Source of the DNA: Balneolaceae bacterium
Lineage (GTDB): Bacteria > Bacteroidota > Rhodothermia > Balneolales > Balneolaceae
Direction: 5' to 3'
Length of the DNA: 41,757 nt
Assembly: GCA_017643365.1 (NCBI GenBank)
Contig: JAEPNO010000023.1
Location: 1-41,757, forward strand
Program-made: the position numbers and the translations under genes
Shown here: piece by piece, positions 35,101 through 41,757 of the stretch
Position numbering within the stretch: position 1 is the first letter of the stretch
Layout: each line of letters begins with the position of its first letter
Notes under the pieces: generated by a model
The model's input: only the letters and a program-made list of their open reading frames with translations
Told to the model about the DNA's origin: nothing
The model's database searches: none

Positions 35101-35821
35101 GATTGGTAATACTGATGGTAGTTCCTTGGAAATCAGCCAAGCCGAGTTTGCCATTTCTGGCTTTAGAAACTAGATCAGCAAAGGCATACAAGAACTCTTT
35201 AAAGTTCATTTTGTCGACGCCTTTAATATTCGGAACCACAAGATTACGGCTGCCATCTTTATTAGGTAAATCAACCGCTACACCAAGATTCACTTGCTCA
35301 GGAACCGAACGAAAATGATTTTTTCCGTCGAAATAGTAGGAGTGATTGATAGTTGGGAATTGCTTCATGGCTTTAATCACCGCCCAACAAATAAAATGGG
35401 TGAAAGAAGCTTTAGGCTCGTTTCGCTTCACTAAATGGCGATTGATGATGGTACGATCTTCGATCATCATTTTTACCGGAAGCACGCGTAAAGAAGTAGC
35501 CGTTGGCACTTCTAAACTATCGTCCATGTTCTCTACAATCTTGGAAGCAACGCCTTTTATTTTCTGGAGATCAGCGTTTTTAGGCGGATCTGCGATCACC
35601 TTGCCTTTGGCCGGCATTACAACAGGATCGGCAGATTGAGTGCCGTTAACCGGTTGCTCTACAGATTTTGGAGTTGGTTTTTCGGTAGGCTGATTACCAG
35701 TGAGTTCGTCGAAATAGGATTTCCAGTGAGCAGGGACCGATTCAGGATCACTTTTATATTGTTCGAAAAGTTCTTCTACAAGTGCTGAATTTGGCCCAAA
35801 TAAGGCTTCAAGTGATTTCAA
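32189..35821 (-). CDS. kgd: Fused 2-oxoglutarate dehydrogenase/decarboxylase (E2 succinyltransferase domain + E1, Kgd/OdhA type)
   Basis: A 1210-aa single-chain enzyme. Residues 1-40 are the E1o N-terminal helix ('FGPNSALVEELFEQYKSDP'). A Pro/Thr/Lys linker (~45-95) follows, then an acyltransferase (E2) domain (~98-335) with the catalytic 'TCTYDHRIIQGAESG' (His297) and no lipoyl domain. The TPP-dependent E1o part runs from ~350 to the end: 'MGMAHRGRLNILVN', the TPP-site 'HGDAAFAGQGVVAETLNLS' (H631-), 'NNQIGFTT', and a C-terminal transketolase-like domain ending 'AGRQASASPAAGQKAMH'. This matches actinobacterial Kgd/OdhA, which converts 2-oxoglutarate to succinyl-CoA with a separate lipoyl E2/E3, or decarboxylates it. 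The start codon is TTG: an in-frame stop lies just upstream, the first ATG is some 70 codons in, and homologous sequence begins at once. An AAAGG lies about 10 nt before it. Confidence 0.93.
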   Translation of the reverse strand: MKSLEALFGPNSALVEELFEQYKSDPESVPAHWKSYFDELTGNQPTEKPTPKSVEQPVNGTQSADPVVMPAKGKVIADPPKNADLQKIKGVASKIVENMDDSLEVPTATSLRVLPVKMMIEDRTIINRHLVKRNEPKASFTHFICWAVIKAMKQFPTINHSYYFDGKNHFRSVPEQVNLGVAVDLPNKDGSRNLVVPNIKGVDKMNFKEFLYAFADLVSKARNGKLGLADFQGTTISITNPGTLGTVSSVPRLMQGQGAIIATGAIDYPAEYQAMSQQALNHLGISKVMTMTCTYDHRIIQGAESGAFLQRVNQLLTGQSDFWTEIFLDLEIPYEPIPYGEDQFEGMFGGASKSDMEDRRTVGVWRLINMYRMRGHVLANLDPLEKKPGHNPELDLEYYGLSLWDLDREFFCGKLFPSGRATLREIIKKLRDTYCEHIGAEYMHLLDMEERRWLRENMESTGNEPNLTKEDKKGILHKLNQAMAFEEFLHKKYIGHKRFSLEGNDTLIPMIHFMLEKAGEVDIEKIFMGMAHRGRLNILVNIMNKPYHRVFAEFEGNVDPDTIQGSGDVKYHLGAKGTHKTKSGAEVDIQLMPNPSHLEAVNPVVEGAVRAVIDHHEKEDAEKRILPVLMHGDAAFAGQGVVAETLNLSLLDGYRTGGTIHIIINNQIGFTTLPEDGRSTEYASDLAKTVLAPIFHVNGDRPEAAVHAIQMALEYRQKFGKDVIIDLIGYRKHGHNEGDEPAFTQPGMYKEINDHNTVRDLYTKSLVKAGELTQEETQQIFDEFDDLLQAAFEDAKKAPSLSKENAFFERIEMDQDEWSKQPDTTTTIDDLKDIAVKINTVPKDFDANPKLLRLLAKRAEIVQNNEKKIDWGFAEALAFGTLLKAGRTVRITGQDVERGTFAHRHAVLHGTETNQTFTPLNNLSDDQAVFHIHNSLLSEYAALGFEFGYSATKKDALVIWEAQFGDFANGAQIIIDQFLASSEAKWGQTCSVVLNLPHGYEGQGPEHSSARLERFLQLCAEDNMYVMNLTTPAQYFHMLRKQTLMDKFKPTVLMSPKSLLRHPMATSKAEDLGEGRFQPFIKDETNVDTKKLERLVICSGKVYYDLLKYQQENEIENIAVARLEQIYPFPDKDVKEYLASMPNVKEIVWCQEEPKNMGAWTFVATRFMEEFDDGQKLIYAGRQASASPAAGQKAMHDAEQQKLVEEAMKL

Positions 35822-36079
35822 GGGGAGTAACCTTTAATTCGTGTTTAATCTGTACGGAACGTTGATAGATAAATGCGTTTATCGGCTCGAAAGTTTCGCT
35901 TCGTAACATATTGTTGGAAGCGATTTTAAAGGTACACAGAAGAGTTTTAAAAAACACATCAATCAAATACAGAAAGCAGGTTTTAAGTAAAAGCTTCTAA
36001 ACAAGCTTTCACGATTTGATACTTTATTACAGGAGCGCTTAACAGTATATTCAATCGAATTTAAAAAGAGACTATACAC

Positions 36080-37900
36080 ATGAGCGAATCAACAGAACAA
36101 AAAATAACCGGCGCCGAAAACATCCACTGGGATTTAAGCGATTTATATGCATCGAGCAGCGATCCCCAACTGGCAAAAGATAAAGAAGACGTTTTAAAAG
36201 AAGCCGATGACTTCGCAGCCAAATATAAAGGCAGAATTGCTGAATTATCGGTAAACGAGTTTAAAGCTATGCTTCAGGAATATGAAGCGCTGCAGGATAA
36301 AGGCGGGAAAATTGGGTCGTTCGCATATTTACAATGGAGCACCGATACAGGAAATTCGGAATTTGGAAAGTTGGTGCAGGAGGCCAACGAATTGGGTTCA
36401 GAAATCAACCAACGATTGGTGTTTTTGGATGTAGAATGGTTGAAAGTGCCCGATGATGAAGCTCAGAAATTAATTGATGCGCCCGAGATGGAGTTCTACA
36501 AGCACTATCTGGAATCATCGCGCCGATACAAAGATCACGTGTTAAAAGAAGAACAAGAGCAGATTCTTTCGGCAAAATCGGTAACAGGACGAAGTGCCTG
36601 GGTTCGCTTTTTTGATGAGACTTTAGGTCAGGCGAAGTTTGAATTGGACGGCAATGAATATTCAGAACAGGAAGTGCTTAGTAAGCTTCACGAAAGCGAT
36701 CGGGAATTACGAATCAGAGCACACGCATCTCTCACTAAGAAATTCAAAGAATTAGGTCACCCGCTTACTTTCGTATTTAACACCTTGTTGGCGGATAAAA
36801 GCACCAATGACAAACTTAGAGAGTATCCGAGCTGGATTACTTCTCGAAACCTATCCAACGAAACCGACGACGAAACGGTGGATGCTCTCGTAAATGCGGT
36901 GACGGCTCAATATCCGCTGGTGCAACGCTACTACAAATTAAAAGCAAAATTGCTCGGCCTTGACGAAATGTTTGATTACGATCGCTACGCACCGATTATC
37001 CAAAACGAAGCTACGATTAATTGGGAATCGGCTAAAGAAATGGTGTTGGAATCGTACAGCGAATTTCACCCAAAAATGGGGGAGATCACCAACGAGTTTT
37101 TTGAGAAGAATTGGATCGATGCTGCCATCAAACAGGGAAAACGCGGTGGTGCTTATTCAGCGGGTACGGTTCCGTCGGTGCATCCTTACGTGTTCATGAA
37201 TTTTGATGGGAAAATCCGAGACGTACAAACGTTGGCTCACGAATTGGGACATGGAGTGCATCAATATTTAAGCCGACAACAAGGTCCATTGCAAGCCGGA
37301 ACGCCCCTTACAACCGCCGAAACAGCTTCGGTTTTTGGTGAGATGCTGGTATTCCAGAATTTGTTGAAAGAGCTTTCTGATCCGAAAGAAAAATTGGCGC
37401 TTATCATCGGTAAAATCGATGACACCATCGCTACGGTTTTCCGTCAGATTTCGATGAATCGTTTCGAAAATTCTATGCACACGGCCCGACGGGAAGAAGG
37501 CGAACTTACGACCGAACGTTTTTCTGAGCTTTGGATCGAACAACAAAAAGCCTTGTACGGCGATGCCGTTACACTCACCGACGAATATGGCATTTGGTGG
37601 AGTTACATTCCACATTTTCTGCACACGCCCGGTTATGTGTACGCGTATGCCTTTGGCGAATTATTGGTGCTGGCGCTGTACGAAGAGTTTACTCAACGTC
37701 CCGATGGCTTCGCCGACCGCTACATGGAATTGCTGAGTGCCGGTGGCTCTGAATGGCCGCACGATTTAGTGGCAAAAATGGGGCTGGATATCCGCGATCC
37801 GGAATTCTGGAATAAAGGGCTGGCCTCGTTCGAGAAAATGGTTGAAGAGGCGGAAGAGTTAGCGCAGAAATTAACTGACATTCGAAAAAACTACATTTAA
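36080..37900 (+). CDS. pepF: M3 family oligoendopeptidase F
   Basis: A 606-aa cytoplasmic metallopeptidase without signal sequence. The N-terminal half is the helical PepF domain ('WDLSDLYAS', 'GSFAYLQWSTDTGN', 'LTFVFNTLLADKS'). The catalytic M3 domain has the zinc motif H387-E-L-G-H391 in 'QTLAHELGHGVHQYLSRQQG', the third ligand Glu in 'TTAETASVFGEML' and the substrate-loop 'IWWSYIPHFLHTPGYVYAYA'. Length and motif order are those of oligoendopeptidase F (~600 aa), which cuts imported peptides of roughly 7-17 residues. It would complete the degradation started by the exported M16, M14 and S10 peptidases. It starts at the ATG 36080 and is divergent from the 2-oxoglutarate enzyme gene across 258 bp. 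Confidence 0.94.
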   Translation: MSESTEQKITGAENIHWDLSDLYASSSDPQLAKDKEDVLKEADDFAAKYKGRIAELSVNEFKAMLQEYEALQDKGGKIGSFAYLQWSTDTGNSEFGKLVQEANELGSEINQRLVFLDVEWLKVPDDEAQKLIDAPEMEFYKHYLESSRRYKDHVLKEEQEQILSAKSVTGRSAWVRFFDETLGQAKFELDGNEYSEQEVLSKLHESDRELRIRAHASLTKKFKELGHPLTFVFNTLLADKSTNDKLREYPSWITSRNLSNETDDETVDALVNAVTAQYPLVQRYYKLKAKLLGLDEMFDYDRYAPIIQNEATINWESAKEMVLESYSEFHPKMGEITNEFFEKNWIDAAIKQGKRGGAYSAGTVPSVHPYVFMNFDGKIRDVQTLAHELGHGVHQYLSRQQGPLQAGTPLTTAETASVFGEMLVFQNLLKELSDPKEKLALIIGKIDDTIATVFRQISMNRFENSMHTARREEGELTTERFSELWIEQQKALYGDAVTLTDEYGIWWSYIPHFLHTPGYVYAYAFGELLVLALYEEFTQRPDGFADRYMELLSAGGSEWPHDLVAKMGLDIRDPEFWNKGLASFEKMVEEAEELAQKLTDIRKNYI

Positions 37901-37983
37901 GAACCTAAATACCAAATTTCTATCTAGTTTTAGTTTCGTACCTTCCACGTTGGAAATCGAATATTGGAATTTACATCTAAAGG

Positions 37984-39447
37984 ATGAGTCTAGACCGACA
38001 AGAAAAAGCATTACGGGAATTTAAGCAGATTATGACCGATTTGGTGCATCTGCTGCGCACCTCTGCCCGTGTTGAACTCGCGTACATGTGCTGGGTAAAT
38101 CACGGCCGCCAGCAATTTGTGTGGGAAAGCAACAGCACCAATTTGCCCAACGTGATGTTTAAAGACCGAGTGGCTTTCGAGCATCATTTTTTAAACGATT
38201 ATAAAGAGATTACTGAAATTGTACAGCTCAAGATTGGTGATGACATCGCCAAAGGAAAGTTGGGGCATTACTTCGATTTTGTAAACGCCAAGCACATGTT
38301 GATCATGCCCTTCATCAACAAAGGGGAAACGGTTGCACTCACGGTGTTGGAGTCGGAAGAAGAGATAAATTTGCGCCAAATCAATGATCAACTGCATGCG
38401 TATAACAACGCATTAGTGAATGTACTGGATACCTATTTGGAAGTGGTTGACCTGCACGAGCAGCAAAAGGAATGGGAAGATTATGAGCAATCGCTGAATG
38501 CCCTGGATTATCGACTACATCGTGTGGATTTGCTGGCACGGATGTTGGAAGAAATGCAACTGTTTCTGCCAACCGGTGGCGCATGTTTGATCGTACCGGC
38601 CATGGACAGTTGGACGTTGGCGTTGACTTCAAAATTTGCACGGAACTCACCTTTGCTCGGACTTACATTAGACGACAAATCGGTTGCTTACGATGCCATT
38701 GAAAAAGGCGAGCCGGTGTTTAGCATGCACTTTAACAACAACCCAAAGCTGATTTCGAATCGAGAGCGAAGGGTAGAGGGAGCAAGTTACGCAATCCCGA
38801 TTCTGGTGCACGATCGACGACAAGCAGTGGTAGTAACTTACGATCAAGATCCACTGACCTACAAAGAATCGACGAAGCATAAACTAGCGAATTTGGCTCG
38901 AATTGCATCGTTATCGATTCAATCGGTGGTGAAGAAATCGGGGATGACCGAAGAGTTATTTACTGAGAATTACGGCGCAATTGTGACGGAGCTTTGGGAA
39001 AACACCATCGAAAACGAAATTAAAAAAGTACAGGCAGGTCGAGCTCAACATACTTGGTTTGGGATGATAACCCCTCATGATTTATCGACATTACGAACCA
39101 AACATCGGCTGGAAGAATTGCAACGCATCCAGAAAGATTTTGTGACTTTTTTAAATCCTGCAAAGCATGGAATTCCGGGTTACATCGGTTTTAACTCTGA
39201 TTACGTGTACTCGTTTATTATCCAAAGTGATAAAGAAACGGCAGTAGAAGATTGGATGAATAGCGTGCGAACTAAATTAGCGCATGGCTTAAAATTATCG
39301 GCCGGTGGTACGCTGGACGTAGCTTTTAAAGCCGGTTATACCCAATTGATGCCTGAGGATGTCAATGCGTATCAGGTACAGACCAAGGCGAAAAAAGCGC
39401 TAAGCGAAGTGGTTAAAAACGAAGAGCTAGAGCTATTCGAGGCTTGA
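37984..39447 (+). CDS. GAF-GAF-degenerate GGDEF-like cytoplasmic signalling protein (tentative)
   Basis: A 487-aa soluble protein I cannot place in a named family. Two GAF-like alpha/beta units are suggested. The first (~20-150) is 'LLRTSARVELAYMCWVNHGR' to 'HMLIMPFINKGETVALTVLE'; the second (~185-320) is 'LFLPTGGACLIVPAMDSWTL' to 'SYAIPILVHDRRQAVVVTY'. A Glu-rich coiled coil links them (~155-182). The C-terminal ~130 residues ('HTWFGMITPHDLS', 'YVYSFIIQSDKETAVEDWM', 'KLSAGGTLDVAFKAGYTQL', 'AYQVQTKAKKALSE') follow the strand/helix pattern of a GGDEF domain: '.SaG.a', then the final 'A..AK.AL'. The GG[DE]EF site is absent, so it would not make c-di-GMP. It may be a ligand-binding regulator. 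It stands 83 bp after pepF and 112 bp before deoB on the same strand. Confidence 0.65.
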   Translation: MSLDRQEKALREFKQIMTDLVHLLRTSARVELAYMCWVNHGRQQFVWESNSTNLPNVMFKDRVAFEHHFLNDYKEITEIVQLKIGDDIAKGKLGHYFDFVNAKHMLIMPFINKGETVALTVLESEEEINLRQINDQLHAYNNALVNVLDTYLEVVDLHEQQKEWEDYEQSLNALDYRLHRVDLLARMLEEMQLFLPTGGACLIVPAMDSWTLALTSKFARNSPLLGLTLDDKSVAYDAIEKGEPVFSMHFNNNPKLISNRERRVEGASYAIPILVHDRRQAVVVTYDQDPLTYKESTKHKLANLARIASLSIQSVVKKSGMTEELFTENYGAIVTELWENTIENEIKKVQAGRAQHTWFGMITPHDLSTLRTKHRLEELQRIQKDFVTFLNPAKHGIPGYIGFNSDYVYSFIIQSDKETAVEDWMNSVRTKLAHGLKLSAGGTLDVAFKAGYTQLMPEDVNAYQVQTKAKKALSEVVKNEELELFEA

Positions 39448-39463
39448 TCATTCTTTTTTTGTG

Positions 39464-39486
39464 TCACCCCTGCGAAAGCAGGGATC
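39464..39486 (+). repeat. REP-like palindrome, left member of an inverted pair
   Basis: GTCACCCCTGC-GAAA-GCAGGGATCTT: stem CCCTGC 39468-39473 and GCAGGG 39478-39483, with a GAAA tetraloop. The flanks TGTCA and ATCTT fit the GTCAT...ATCT pattern. It lies 17 bp after the stop of the GAF protein gene. Confidence 0.8.
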
Positions 39487-39522
39487 TTGAGAGAATTTAA
39501 AACTGGCATTAATATTAAATTT

Positions 39523-39549
39523 AAGATTCCCGTCTGCACGGGAATGACC
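39523..39549 (-). repeat. REP-like palindrome, right member of an inverted pair
   Basis: AAGATTCCCGT-CTGC-ACGGGAATGAC: stem TTCCCGT 39527-39533 and ACGGGAA 39538-39544. Read on the minus strand it begins GTCATTCCCGT and ends ATCTT, so it is the same element type as the one at 39464 in opposite orientation. Together they form a pair 40 nt apart in front of deoB. Confidence 0.85.
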
Positions 39550-39559
39550 TACTTATTTC

Positions 39560-40801
39560 ATGAAAAACTGTTATTTAATCATCATTGATGGACTTGGGGT
39601 TGGGGCGCAGGAAGACGCGCATGAGTATGGCGATGTTGGCATGAACACTCTTGGAAATGTGAGCGCTCAAATCGGCGTAGAATTACCGAATTTGGCTAAG
39701 ATGGGCATTGGGAATATCATCCCGCTAGAATCTGTTCCATCTACCGAAAACCCAACGGCCACTTTTGGTAAAATGCGAGAAGTTTCGGGCGGTAAAGACT
39801 CTACTACCGGTCATTGGGAAATAGCTGGCGTTCACCTTGATAAACCTTTCCCAACCTATCCCAAAGGATTTCCTGAGGATGTGATTCAGAAATTTTGCGA
39901 TAAAGTTGGCGTAGAAAAGGCACTCTGCAATTTGCCGTATTCCGGAACCGATGTGATTCGTGATTTCGGCGAAGAACATCTGAATTCCGGAAATCCGATT
40001 GTGTACACTTCTGCCGATTCCGTATTTCAGATTGCTACCCATGATTCGGTTACTTCGGTCGAAAAACTTAATGAGTGGTGCGACATTGCCCGTAATCAAA
40101 TTTGTGTGGGTGAACATGAAGTGGGAAGGGTAATTGCCCGACCGTTTTCCGGTAAGCCCGGTGATTTTTACAGGCTTTCTGATCAGCGAAAAGATTTTTC
40201 AGCCATCCCGCCGGAAAACAATGTAGTACAAACCGCTTTTGATGCAGGCATTCACACGCTTTCAATAGGCAAAGTGGTCGATTTGTTTGCCGGAAAAGGA
40301 TTTTCAGAATATCGAAAAACAAAAAATAACGCTGAGGGAATCAGCACGCTACTCGACGTAATGGACGAAGTGAAAGAGACCTTTGTGTTTGTAAACCTGA
40401 TCGATACTGATCAGTTATTCGGACATAGGTTAGATCCTGCAGGATACGCCGCTAGCCTCAAAGAATTTGATGATGCGTTGCCCCAAATCTTATCCAAAAT
40501 CGACGAAGATGATGTGTTGATCATCACTGGGGATCACGGCAACGACCCTTGTTCAGATTCCACTGATCACTCCCGTGAGTTTGTGCCATTGTTGGTGTAT
40601 CCTAAATCTACAACCCTTCGCGAGGAGCTTGCGATGAAGCGATCTCAGACTTCAGGGCTTGATAATAGTATCCGTCAGACGGGAAATCCGTCAGACGGAG
40701 TGGTAAATCTTGGCACCCGTGAAACTTTTGCAGATGTGGCTTCGAGCATAGCAAGCTTTTTTGGGATTGAGGATTCCTTTCCTGGGAAGTCGTTTCTTTA
40801 A
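39560..40801 (+). CDS. deoB: Phosphopentomutase DeoB with a C-terminal insertion
   Basis: A 413-aa phosphopentomutase, which interconverts ribose/deoxyribose 1-phosphate and 5-phosphate in nucleoside salvage. Alkaline-phosphatase-superfamily motifs are intact: 'LIIIDGLGVGAQEDA' (metal Asp), 'GGKDSTTGHWEIAG' with the phosphorylated Thr, 'VNLIDTDQLFGHR' (Asp, His), 'ITGDHGNDPCSDSTDHSREFVPLL' region with the metal ligands, and 'LGTRETFADVASSIASFFG' at the end. Normal DeoB is ~390 aa and passes directly from 'PLLVY' plus a short loop to 'LGTRETFAD'. Here about 33 extra residues (about 350-382) lie between them, encoded by repeat-like DNA (40605-40702). All catalytic residues lie outside the insertion, so the enzyme may still work. 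Confidence 0.95.
   Translation: MKNCYLIIIDGLGVGAQEDAHEYGDVGMNTLGNVSAQIGVELPNLAKMGIGNIIPLESVPSTENPTATFGKMREVSGGKDSTTGHWEIAGVHLDKPFPTYPKGFPEDVIQKFCDKVGVEKALCNLPYSGTDVIRDFGEEHLNSGNPIVYTSADSVFQIATHDSVTSVEKLNEWCDIARNQICVGEHEVGRVIARPFSGKPGDFYRLSDQRKDFSAIPPENNVVQTAFDAGIHTLSIGKVVDLFAGKGFSEYRKTKNNAEGISTLLDVMDEVKETFVFVNLIDTDQLFGHRLDPAGYAASLKEFDDALPQILSKIDEDDVLIITGDHGNDPCSDSTDHSREFVPLLVYPKSTTLREELAMKRSQTSGLDNSIRQTGNPSDGVVNLGTRETFADVASSIASFFGIEDSFPGKSFL
40605..40702 (+). repeat. Repeat-like DNA inserted in frame inside deoB
   Basis: Between codons for 'VYPK' and 'NLGTRETFAD' lies about 98 nt unlike coding DNA. It contains 'CGCGAGGAGCTTGCGATGAA' running into 'GCGATCTC' (40619-40646), the body of the widespread GTCATTGCGAGGAG...AATCTC extragenic element. 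After it come two 13-bp direct copies of ATCCGTCAGACGG (40670-40682 and 40686-40698), each with the inverted repeat CCGTC-A-GACGG. The reading frame stays open through all of it. Confidence 0.75.
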
Positions 40802-41757
40802 TAAGTCATTCAGAGCGAAAGCGATGAATCTGCAGAATTGGATGTTTGTGTAGAAAGATATTTGTGCAGACTCCTCGGTGTGACTCATTTCTGTTGAATG
40901 ACATAATGGTTCTGTTATAAAATAGACCCCATCTGTCTTCCCCTTTAAAAAGGGGAGGGACTCGTTGGTATAGAGTTTAAGTTGTTTCAACGTTCGAGGT
41001 TTTCAATTTGAAAACACAGTTAGTTAAAAAGTCATCCAGAAGGAGAAGCGCATGCTTCGACTGAAGGATCATCACAACGCTGATCTAACTTTTTACTTAG
41101 CAGTGAAGACTTGTCCGGATCCTTCATTTGCGGGGTGTAGGATATGAATGGGTAGCAGGACTGAATCAATTATTTAGCAAAAACGGTAATCAACGTTGAT
41201 CAAAATGCAACTTGTTATAGCTAGAGAAACACTAATCCGTCTAGGTTCATCGCTTTCGCTCTGAATGACAAAATTGGGTATGAAGCAAATAAGAAGTCGA
41301 ATTGCTGAATATTTATAGGCATAACTCGTGAATCGGGTTAATTTGCCAAACGAAGGGTTTCAACCCTTCGATAAACAAACTCCTTCTGTTAAAAAGGGGG
41401 AAGGACTCGTTGTTATAAATTTTAAGCTGTTACAGCAATAGAGTCATCCAGAAAGAGAAGCGCATGCTTCGACTGAAGGATCCGCACAACGTCGATCTAG
41501 CTTTTTAACTTAATTGTGTAGACTCCTCTGCCATAGGCATCCCTTCGGGAGATTCCTCGGAGTAATTCATTTCTGTTGTTAACTTTGCTTTCAATAGAAC
41601 TATTTATTCAGAGTCCCTTAACAACAGGATGATAATTCTGCACTTTTAAAATCCGCAATAGGGTAATTTGAGGTGCTTTATTTGGGCTTGAAGCAAAGGC
41701 TATTACGTGCTTATTCAATTACTATTTTTTTCTTTCTAGTCAGTCGTAATTGAATAG
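40802..41757. repeat. Gene-free repeat region downstream of deoB
   Basis: No gene is supported in these 956 bases. They contain: GTCATTCAGAGCGAAAGCGATGAATCT (40805-40831) and an inverted copy at 41243-41269; a 40-nt element starting GTCATCCAGAA and ending CTGAAGGATC at 41031-41070 and 41443-41482; a CCCCTTTAAAAAGGGG hairpin (about 40939-40957) with the following GGGACTCGTTG...TTTAAG stretch, repeated in diverged form at about 41388-41432; AGACTCCTC...CATTTCTGTTG twice (from 40868 and 41520); and a perfect CGAAGGGTT/AACCCTTCG palindrome (41351-41370). The larger order is a diverged duplication with about 412-nt offset (40940-41096 against 41386-41512). Confidence 0.75.

Noticed and set aside
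34919-35318. Plus-strand open frames opposite the E2 domain of the fused 2-oxoglutarate enzyme
   Set aside because: Antisense shadows in a conserved gene; no start context and no domain similarity.
40691-40990. 99-aa minus-strand open frame overlapping the deoB 3' end
   Set aside because: It spans the antisense of deoB and extragenic repeats, has low-complexity content and no family features.

Overview
The window looks like chromosome of a Balneolota/Balneolaceae-type bacterium (Bacteroidota-Rhodothermota neighbourhood). Pointers are the C-terminal secretion tail with the 'NFPNPFNPTT' motif on an exported BNR-repeat protein, an actinobacterial-style fused 2-oxoglutarate dehydrogenase that this lineage shares, moderately AT-rich DNA with A/T-rich leaders and weak Shine-Dalgarno sites, many exported peptidases, and intergenic DNA full of short palindromes. 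The assignment rests on protein features, not on a marker gene; no rRNA or tRNA was seen.

Layout. 1-3191: a broken DUF985/Cupin_5 gene fragment, a block of nested short tandem repeats and an exported M16 zinc peptidase. 3325-5395: DUF3109 protein overlapping rpoN (sigma-54). 5396-6434: a 1-kb gene-free array of about 271-nt imperfect repeats. 6435-8912: a conserved unknown, a divergent UbiA-type prenyltransferase and a thioredoxin-like protein. 8949-12180: a minus-strand lipoprotein plus T9SS-type BNR protein pair. 12270-14827: class III aminotransferase plus succinate-semialdehyde dehydrogenase, a possible GABA-shunt pair. 14874-17399: a tightly overlapping operon of a receiver domain lacking its phospho-Asp, a membrane-anchored HEAT-like protein and a processive GT2 glycosyltransferase. 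It is followed by a remnant of a second GT2 3' end and an unrecognised 153-aa Cys/two-membrane-segment protein. 18156-22256: SDR, cupin and exported M14 carboxypeptidase, all minus strand. 22363-28333: three paralogous membrane histidine kinases with two stand-alone receivers. 28412-32053: exported S10 peptidase, a VWA lipoprotein and an exported CbiX-like protein. 32189-35821: fused E2-E1 2-oxoglutarate dehydrogenase/decarboxylase. 36080-40801: oligoendopeptidase F, a GAF-GAF-degenerate GGDEF-like protein and phosphopentomutase DeoB. 40802-41757: gene-free repeat DNA.

How it fits together. Four peptidase families (M16, M14, S10, M3), three of them with signal peptides, fit a protein/peptide-consuming marine heterotroph. 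The aminotransferase-SSADH pair and the fused 2-oxoglutarate enzyme touch the same 2-oxoglutarate/succinate node. The regulatory content (sigma-54, a pseudo-receiver linked to polysaccharide synthesis, the three-kinase cluster and the GAF protein) is notable because none of the receivers carries an output domain.

The least expected items are: the in-frame insertion of a repeat-like sequence inside deoB; the three-kinase cluster with a shared uncharacterised membrane sensor; the RiPP-precursor-like 153-aa protein; the pseudo-receiver/HEAT/GT2 operon; and a family of GTCAT...ATCT extragenic palindromes that recurs across the window. No CRISPR array, prophage, intact transposase or complete defence system was seen.
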